From Actinobacteria bacterium UBA2236 (GTDB taxonomy: Bacteria; Actinomycetota; Actinomycetes; Nanopelagicales; Nanopelagicaceae): DNA of 10,705 nucleotides. Below, in pieces: positions 5,801 to 10,705 of this stretch (the first letter of the stretch is position 1; every line of letters begins with the position of its first letter). Location: the NCBI GenBank assembly GCA_002347935.1, contig DDYK01000005.1, positions 2,538 through 13,242 of the forward strand, read 5' to 3'. A program made the translations under genes and the position numbers. A model generated the notes under the pieces. It saw nothing but the letters and a program-made list of their open reading frames with translations, was not told the origin of the DNA and did not search any database.

Positions 5801-7240
5801 CTAGCGATAGGCAGGAGCCACGCCGCTAACAGCATCTCCCACTTTATGGACCCGCATTGCATTAGTTGAGCCAGGAATTCCTGGCGGTGAACCTGCAACA
5901 ATCATAATCAATTCACCGGTTGCAACTCTTTTACTCTCGATCAAAATGGCATCTACCTGCTTAACCATCTCATCGGTGGTGGTAACTAATGGCGTTAGAA
6001 GTGGTTCAACCCCCCAGGTGAGCGCCATTTGATTATAGGTAGCAGCCTCTGGAGTCAGTGCCAATATTGGAATTGGCGATCGAAGTCTGGACATACGTCT
6101 TGCAGAATCTCCGCTCTTAGTAAAAGCGACTAAAACTTGAGCGCCAATTGTCAGACCAACTTCAGTTGCGGCTTTAGTAATAGCCCCGCCTTTAGTTTTT
6201 GGGTTGTGCTGAAGTGCTGGAATTAAATGCAGAGCATCCTGCTCAGTCTTTTCAATTATTCTAGCCATGGTGGATACTGCCTCAATTGCAAATGCTCCTA
6301 CGCTTGTCTCCCCTGAGAGCATCAAAGCATCAGCTCCATCAAGAACTGCATTAGCGCAATCTGTAGCTTCAGCTCTAGTTGGCCGGGAGTTGCTAATCAT
6401 TGAATCAAGCATCTGGGTTGCAACAATCACTGGCTTTGCATTCTCTCTAGCTAGAGTGATGCAACGCTTCTGAACTAGCGGAATATCTTCAATTGGCATC
6501 TCTACGCCTAAATCCCCGCGGGCAACCATAATTCCATCAAAGGCTAAAACTATTTCCTCCAGGTTATCTACCGCCTGCGGTTTTTCAATCTTTGCAATAA
6601 CTGGAATGCGAAGTCCGACTTGATCCATAATCTTATGAACATCATCTATATCTCTTGCTGATCTAACAAATGATAAGGCTATGAAGTCAGCGCCGGCTTT
6701 AAGTCCCCAGCGTAAGTCTTCAATATCCTTCTCGCTCAAGGCCGGAACAGATACTGCAACTCCTGGAAGATTAATGCCTTTGTTGTTAGATACAAATCCT
6801 GGCTCAATTACTTTAGTGATTACTTCGCTACCCTTCACCTCAATAACCTGAACCGTTACTTTTCCATCATCAATCAGGATAAAATCTCCGACTCTGCAAT
6901 CTCCCGTCAGTCCTTTATAAGTTGTTGAGACGCGTGATTTATCGCCAGCTATATCATCAGTGGTGATTATGAAAGTTTCACCGCGAAATAATTCATGTGG
7001 TCCATTTTCAAATCTTCCTAGGCGAATTTTAGGCCCTTGAAGATCAACCATGATTGCCACCGGCTGCTTGACTCTAGAGGCTTCAGCTCTCACCAAATCC
7101 AAACGGGTTTGATGCTCTTGATATCCACCATGTGAAAGGTTGAGTCTTGCCACATTCATTCCAGCTCTAATTAACTCAGAGACTTTCTCAGCGCTCTCAA
7201 CGGCTGGACCCAGGGTGCAGACAATTTTGGCGCGGCGCAT
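5801..7240 (-). CDS. pyk: Pyruvate kinase
   Basis: This 479-residue glycolytic enzyme transfers phosphate from phosphoenolpyruvate to ADP, giving pyruvate and ATP in the cytosol. The N-terminus MRRAKIVCTLGPA is the classic start. R32 lies in ARLNLSHG, the B-domain is about 72-160, and the catalytic Lys 217 and metal ligand Glu 219 are in AKIEKP. VARGDLGVE (239-247) supplies the second metal-binding Asp (243). ATQMLDSM and MLSGETSVG follow. The C-terminal regulatory domain (about 345-479) is present and ends GDAVSGVAPAYR, so the enzyme is full length. The ribosome site is poor: AGGG only two bases before ATG. A TAAAGT placed six bases before the ATG would suit a leaderless transcript. The gene lies 47 bases after gltD, and is followed closely by the tRNA and pdtaR with no terminator. 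Confidence 0.96.
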   Translation of the reverse strand: MRRAKIVCTLGPAVESAEKVSELIRAGMNVARLNLSHGGYQEHQTRLDLVRAEASRVKQPVAIMVDLQGPKIRLGRFENGPHELFRGETFIITTDDIAGDKSRVSTTYKGLTGDCRVGDFILIDDGKVTVQVIEVKGSEVITKVIEPGFVSNNKGINLPGVAVSVPALSEKDIEDLRWGLKAGADFIALSFVRSARDIDDVHKIMDQVGLRIPVIAKIEKPQAVDNLEEIVLAFDGIMVARGDLGVEMPIEDIPLVQKRCITLARENAKPVIVATQMLDSMISNSRPTRAEATDCANAVLDGADALMLSGETSVGAFAIEAVSTMARIIEKTEQDALHLIPALQHNPKTKGGAITKAATEVGLTIGAQVLVAFTKSGDSARRMSRLRSPIPILALTPEAATYNQMALTWGVEPLLTPLVTTTDEMVKQVDAILIESKRVATGELIMIVAGSPPGIPGSTNAMRVHKVGDAVSGVAPAYR

Positions 7241-7246
7241 AGCCCT

Positions 7247-7270
7247 ACTTTATTGCCTTATTTGGCATAA
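7247..7270 (-). promoter_or_regulatory. Candidate leaderless pyk promoter with overlapping inverted repeat
   Basis: In the 47-base gltD-pyk gap, minus-strand TAAAGT (7252-7247) fits the TANNNT -10 pattern. It lies exactly six bases before the pyk ATG, the spacing expected if the ATG itself is the transcript start. Just upstream is an imperfect inverted repeat, TTATGCC (7270-7264) against GGCAATAA (7257-7250) with one bulged A, overlapping the -10. It could be an operator or a small hairpin. No convincing -35 is visible. Support is positional only. Confidence 0.35.
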
Positions 7271-7287
7271 GAGTAATTAGACAGGAG

Positions 7288-8745
7288 TTAAACGGTTAGC
7301 GGTCGAGCGGTTGGCTCTATCGGTGATGGCAACTGAGTATTTCCCATTAAATCTGCATCAATTGCTGAAGCAGCGCTTCGCCCCTCTGCAATCGCCCAAA
7401 CAATTAGCGATTGACCACGCCCGGCATCGCCGCAAACATAGACTGAATCAATATTGGTGCGATATGAGTTATCCCGAGCGATGTTTCCTCGAGAATCAAG
7501 TTTTAACTCAAGTGCGTTAACTAATTCATTTTTCTCAGGTCCAGTAAAGCCCATTGCTAACAAGACCATATCTGCTGGAAGATTTCTTGAAGTTCCAGGA
7601 ACTTTTTCAAACTTTCCATCAACATACTTTGTCTCAACTATCTTCAACGCACTCAATTGCCCAGCGCTATTGCCAATAAATTCTTCAGTTGAGATTGAGT
7701 AAAGTCGCTCGCCGGACTCCTCGTGAGCGCTACTGACTCGATATGTCATTGGATATGTCGGCCATGGCTGTGAGTCAGGACGTTCATCACTTGGCCTTGG
7801 CATAATCTCAACTTGAGTAACGCTGGCAGCCCCCTGGCGGATGGCTGTTCCTAAACAATCGGCTCCAGTATCGCCTCCTCCCAAAATGATTACATTCTTG
7901 CCCTTGGCGTTAATCGGTGGCTCAGAAGGTAATTCGTTGAGTGCTTGTTTATTTCCCCAAGGCAGATATTCCATAGCCTGATAAACGCCATTTAGTGATC
8001 TTCCAGGAATATCTAACTCGCGCCACTGGGTAGCACCCACGGCTAGAACTATTGCATCATATTTAGCACGAAGCTCTGCTGCGCTTATATCAACTCCAAC
8101 ATTAACTCCCGATCTAAATCTTGTTCCCTCAAGCTGCATTTGATTTATACGACGATCAAGAATCGCTTTCTCCATTTTAAATTCTGGAATGCCATAGCGG
8201 AGTAATCCGCCAACTTTTTCGCCTTTTTCATAGACCACAACAGTATGACCTGCCCTTGTTAACTGTTGGGCTGCGGCAAGACCTGCTGGTCCTGAGCCAA
8301 TAACTGCAATGGTTTTGCCAGTCATCCGATCTGGTTGAAGCGGCTTCACATTTCCACTTTGAAATCCCTCTTCAATAATTCTTAACTCAACTTGCTTAAT
8401 AGTCACTGGATCTTGATTAATTCCTAGAACACAAGCTGTCTCGCAGGGAGCAGGGCAGAGGCGTCCAGTAAATTCAGGGAAATTATTGGTTGCATGGAGG
8501 CGATCTAAAGCATCACTCTTTTCATTTCGCCAAATTAGGTCGTTCCACTCTGGAATCAAATTTCCTAGTGGACACCCCTGATGACAGAAAGGAATTCCAC
8601 AATCCATGCACCTTCCGGCCTGCTTCTGAAGCGATGAGAACTCCTGTTCTTCATAGACCTCACGCCAATCTCTGATTCGAACATCTACAGGGCGGCGTTT
8701 AGGAACTTCTCTTCCGGTATTTAGAAAACCACGGGGATCAGCCAT
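7288..8745 (-). CDS. gltD: NADPH-glutamate synthase small subunit GltD
   Basis: This 485-residue flavoprotein is the NADPH-oxidising beta subunit of glutamate synthase. It passes electrons to GltB for conversion of glutamine and 2-oxoglutarate to two glutamates. The N-terminal iron-sulfur region has Cys 46, 49, 54, 58 (CMDCGIPFCHQGC) and Cys 97, 101, 105 (CPAPCETAC). The FAD-binding Rossmann motif is VIGSGPAGLAAA (148-159). GGLLRYGIPEFKM (179-191) and the NADPH motif IILGGGDTGADCLGT follow, then a C-terminal VYVCGDAGRGQSLIVWAIAEGR. Length and motifs are those of a complete GltD. The ATG overlaps the end of the gltB reading frame by eight bases and has a strong GGAGG six bases upstream. The large subunit is present only as a 3' fragment here, so if the sequence is a true genome this subunit may lack its partner. 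Confidence 0.96.
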   Translation of the reverse strand: MADPRGFLNTGREVPKRRPVDVRIRDWREVYEEQEFSSLQKQAGRCMDCGIPFCHQGCPLGNLIPEWNDLIWRNEKSDALDRLHATNNFPEFTGRLCPAPCETACVLGINQDPVTIKQVELRIIEEGFQSGNVKPLQPDRMTGKTIAVIGSGPAGLAAAQQLTRAGHTVVVYEKGEKVGGLLRYGIPEFKMEKAILDRRINQMQLEGTRFRSGVNVGVDISAAELRAKYDAIVLAVGATQWRELDIPGRSLNGVYQAMEYLPWGNKQALNELPSEPPINAKGKNVIILGGGDTGADCLGTAIRQGAASVTQVEIMPRPSDERPDSQPWPTYPMTYRVSSAHEESGERLYSISTEEFIGNSAGQLSALKIVETKYVDGKFEKVPGTSRNLPADMVLLAMGFTGPEKNELVNALELKLDSRGNIARDNSYRTNIDSVYVCGDAGRGQSLIVWAIAEGRSAASAIDADLMGNTQLPSPIEPTARPLTV

Positions 8746-9202
8746 TTAGCGCCTCCATAATTGCATCATCTACAGATCTTCCTTCACGCTCTGCCTTATC
8801 AATAACTGCAAGAACCTTTGCATAATCTCTTGGCATCACAAGCGAGAATCTCTTTAAGGCTGCTTGCCAATCGCCAAGTAGTTGATGAGCAATCAAAGAA
8901 CCAGTCTCTGCATAGAAGCGAGAGAGTATGGATTTGAGATTTTCCTCTTGATCCTTTGGAATGGATAAAACATCTACCATCTCGGTATTTACCAGAGATG
9001 GGATTAAATCAAGAACGAATGCTCGACCACCTGACATACCAGCCGCAAAATTTCGCCCTGTTTTGCCAAGAATGACCACGGTTCCGCCAGTCATATACTC
9101 GCAGCCATGATCACCAACACCTTCTACAACAGCTAGCGCTCCAGAGTTTCTTACACAGAATCTCTCGCCCACTATTCCTCTTACAAATATTTCCCCTTGA
9201 GT
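8738..9202 (-). pseudogene. gltB: Glutamate synthase large subunit, C-terminal remnant (5' end replaced)
   Basis: About 154 residues are clearly the C-terminal end of GltB, a protein of roughly 1500 residues. TQGEIFVRGIVGERF, CVRNSGALAVVEGVGDHGCE, MTGGTVVILGKTGRNFAAGM and SGGRAFVLD belong to the GXGXG beta-helix domain. The protein ends with the usual helical tail and overlaps gltD by eight bases, as in intact gltBD operons. The amidotransferase, central and FMN/iron-sulfur domains are all absent. Upstream of 9202 the similarity stops, and the frame meets a TAG at 9229-9227 with sequence from proS beyond. A GTG at 9172-9170 with AGAGGA nearby could start a 144-residue product, but that would begin inside the beta-helix. 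The fragment is either cut by an assembly chimera or by a real rearrangement; the reading frame itself is undamaged. Confidence 0.88.
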
Positions 9203-9218
9203 AGGGATACTCCATCTT

Positions 9219-9308
9219 GGCTCTAACTAGGAGCTTATGGCTTGCAACTGAAGCATCTGATGGGTCATCTCTAAGGGTGCGCAGAAAGAGAGACGACATC
9301 TTTAACAT
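9219..9308 (-). pseudogene. proS: Prolyl-tRNA synthetase N-terminal fragment fused to gltB
   Basis: From ATG at 9308-9306 the frame reads MLKMSSLFLRTLRDDPSDAS then VASHKLLVRA. This matches the start of bacterial ProRS (typically MSxLFxRTLREDPADAE..SHKLLVRAG), which charges tRNA-Pro. After Ala 30 (9221-9219) the expected glycine-rich and PLG-containing segment is missing. The frame instead runs out of phase through gltB sequence and stops at 9113-9111. proS following ispG by a short gap (18 bases here) is a conserved actinobacterial order, which supports the identity. An internal ATG at 9299-9297 is an alternative start. ProRS is essential, so an intact copy must exist elsewhere or this join is an artefact. 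Confidence 0.8.
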
Positions 9309-9326
9309 AGCGCCAAGCCTAGCGAA

Positions 9327-10478
9327 TTACTTTACGTTTACTGTTGGTTCGCCCGATGCGACACCAGCAGCTTCCATCTCCTCTGCAAGGCGCATCGCCT
9401 CTTCAATCAAAGTTTCAACAATCTGCGCCTCAGGAACTGTTTTTATTACTTCACCTTTAACAAATATCTGACCTTTGCCGTTTCCTGATGCAACGCCAAG
9501 ATCTGCCTCTCGCGCCTCCCCTGGTCCATTAACAACACAGCCCATAACTGCAACTCGAAGTGGAACTGTCATTCCTTCAAGACCTGCTTGTACTTTCTCT
9601 GCAAGTGAATAGACATCTACTTGAGCGCGGCCACAAGATGGGCAAGAAACGATTTCTAATTTTCGCTGCCTTAAATTTAGAGATTCTAAAATAGAGATAC
9701 CAACTTTAACTTCCTCAACCGGAGGAGCAGAGAGTGAAACTCTAATTGTGTCGCCGATTCCCTCTGCAAGTAAAACGGCAAATGCGGTTGCAGACTTTAT
9801 AGTTCCTTGGAATAGCGGACCAGCCTCTGTTACTCCTAAATGAAGTGGATAATCACACTTTGCAGCAAGGAGCCGATATGCCTTAATCATCGTTACTGGA
9901 TCATGATGCTTAACCGAGATTTTGATATCTCTAAAGCCATGCTCTTCAAATAGACCAGCTTCCCAGAGCGCGGATTCAACTAGCGCCTCAGGGGTTGCTT
10001 TTCCATGCTTTGATAAAAGTCTTGGATCAAGTGAGCCAGCGTTAACTCCAATTCGAATTGGAATTCCAGCATCTCCTGCAGCTTTAGCAACTTCCTTTAC
10101 CTTGTCATCGAATTGTTTGATGTTTCCAGGATTTACTCGCACCGCGGCGCAGCCGGCATCAATTGCTGCAAAGATATATTTTGGTTGAAAGTGAATATCT
10201 GCGATAACAGGAATTTGGGATTTTCTGGCAATATCTTTTAGCGCATCGGCGTCATCTTGGCTAGGAACAGCAACTCTAACTATCTGGCATCCTGAGGCAG
10301 TTAACTCAGCAATCTGTTGCAAAGTTGAGTTCACATCAGCGGTAAGTGTGGTGCACATCGATTGAACTGATACTGGCGCATCTCCCCCAACTAAAACACT
10401 TCCCACTTTTAATTGACGAGATTTACGGCGCGGGGCAAGAACTGGCGGCGGCGCAGATGGGATTCCCAGATCAACCAT
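9327..10478 (-). CDS. ispG: 4-hydroxy-3-methylbut-2-en-1-yl diphosphate synthase (flavodoxin) IspG
   Basis: This 383-residue iron-sulfur enzyme of the MEP isoprenoid pathway converts 2-C-methyl-erythritol 2,4-cyclodiphosphate to HMBPP, using reduced flavodoxin or ferredoxin. The N-terminal TIM-barrel has GGDAPVSVQSMCTT (31-44), VPVIADIHF-like IPVIADIHFQPK (89-100), VRVNPGNI (113-120) and HLGVTEAG (213-220). The C-terminal cluster domain holds CPSC (Cys 279, 282), Cys 314 in GCVVNGPGE and Glu 321, the four expected [4Fe-4S] ligands. The protein is full length, with a slightly Pro-rich N-terminus typical of actinobacterial IspG. AGGAGA about ten bases before the ATG overlaps the rseP stop codon, so the two genes are probably coupled. 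It is followed after 18 bases by the proS fragment. Confidence 0.96.
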   Translation of the reverse strand: MVDLGIPSAPPPVLAPRRKSRQLKVGSVLVGGDAPVSVQSMCTTLTADVNSTLQQIAELTASGCQIVRVAVPSQDDADALKDIARKSQIPVIADIHFQPKYIFAAIDAGCAAVRVNPGNIKQFDDKVKEVAKAAGDAGIPIRIGVNAGSLDPRLLSKHGKATPEALVESALWEAGLFEEHGFRDIKISVKHHDPVTMIKAYRLLAAKCDYPLHLGVTEAGPLFQGTIKSATAFAVLLAEGIGDTIRVSLSAPPVEEVKVGISILESLNLRQRKLEIVSCPSCGRAQVDVYSLAEKVQAGLEGMTVPLRVAVMGCVVNGPGEAREADLGVASGNGKGQIFVKGEVIKTVPEAQIVETLIEEAMRLAEEMEAAGVASGEPTVNVK

Positions 10479-10492
10479 GGCCCTATTCTCTC

Positions 10493-10705
10493 CTAAAGAT
10501 TGAGGTTAATTGGATTGAAAATATCAGCAATTAGCAAAATCACAGTCAGGACTAGAAGAACGGCAAAGACCACCAGGGTAATCGGGGTGAGCTTCTCCAC
10601 ATCAACCGGCCCAGGATCGGTCTTTCCTCTCATAGCTGCAATTCTTCGCCTGATCGCCTCATAGCTAGCAACTGCCATATGGCCACCGTCGAGTGGAAGA
10701 ATTGG
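10493..10705 (-). CDS. rseP: Site-2-type intramembrane metalloprotease RseP/Rip1, C-terminal part (5' end outside window)
   Basis: The frame is open to the window edge and ends in TAG at 10495-10493, giving the last 70 residues. It begins PILPLDGGHMAVASYEAIRR. LDGGH is the conserved LDG motif whose Asp is the third zinc ligand of S2P proteases. RGKTDPGPVDVEKLTPIT and a final membrane span (about 22 residues from ITLVVFAVLL) ending IADIFNPINLNL match the C-terminus of mycobacterial Rip1-type proteins. The family cleaves transmembrane substrates such as anti-sigma factors within the cytoplasmic membrane. The HExxH motif and PDZ domain would lie outside the window. The rseP-ispG-proS neighbourhood is common in Actinobacteria. 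An ATG at 10678-10676 is internal, not the start. Confidence 0.92.
   Translation of the reverse strand, partial: PILPLDGGHMAVASYEAIRRRIAAMRGKTDPGPVDVEKLTPITLVVFAVLLVLTVILLIADIFNPINLNL

Noticed and set aside
9217..9471. 84-residue plus-strand open frame over the proS/ispG region
   Set aside because: It is antisense to ispG and the proS fragment and shows no recognisable family features.

Overview
The window looks like a chromosomal segment of a small-genome actinobacterium with unusually low GC. Genes are packed with overlaps or very short gaps. The PdtaR-type ANTAR regulator beside pyruvate kinase and a liv transport operon, and the rseP-ispG-proS order, are both actinobacterial arrangements. 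Placement near the freshwater Nanopelagicales (acI) is an inference from composition and streamlining. All genes lie on the minus strand except a partial hotdog thioesterase at the left edge.

Layout, left to right. At 1-267 (+) is the 3' end of a PaaI/YdiI-like thioesterase. Its stop codon directly abuts, tail to tail, the stop codon of livF. From 268 to 4969 (-) runs a complete branched-chain amino acid ABC transporter, transcribed livK-livH-livM-livG-livF. A strong double hairpin separates livK from livH, and livH-M-G-F are translationally coupled. At 5109-5705 is pdtaR. At 5707-5779 is a tRNA gene with a leucine CAA anticodon but a short, class I variable loop. It ends one base before the GTG start of pdtaR. 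At 5801-7240 is pyk and at 7288-8745 is gltD.

From about 8738 to 9308 the sequence is chimeric. The last ~155 residues of the glutamate synthase large subunit (gltB) are joined, in another frame, to the first ~30 codons of prolyl-tRNA synthetase (proS). Beyond the join are ispG (9327-10478) and the 3' end of the site-2 protease rseP (10493 to window end). The join is either an assembly or amplification chimera or a real rearrangement. If real, both gltB and this proS copy are broken. The ispG side and the gltD side should therefore not be assumed to be neighbours in the genome.

Functionally the left and middle parts combine amino acid uptake (Liv), nitrogen assimilation (GltD), glycolytic output (Pyk) and an RNA-binding response regulator (PdtaR). 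The right part holds an isoprenoid step (IspG) and membrane proteolysis (RseP). The points most worth a second look are the class I tRNA with a CAA anticodon, the tRNA-to-start-codon junction, and the gltB/proS fusion. No mobile element, CRISPR array or rRNA was seen, and no gene-free stretch exceeds 300 bases.
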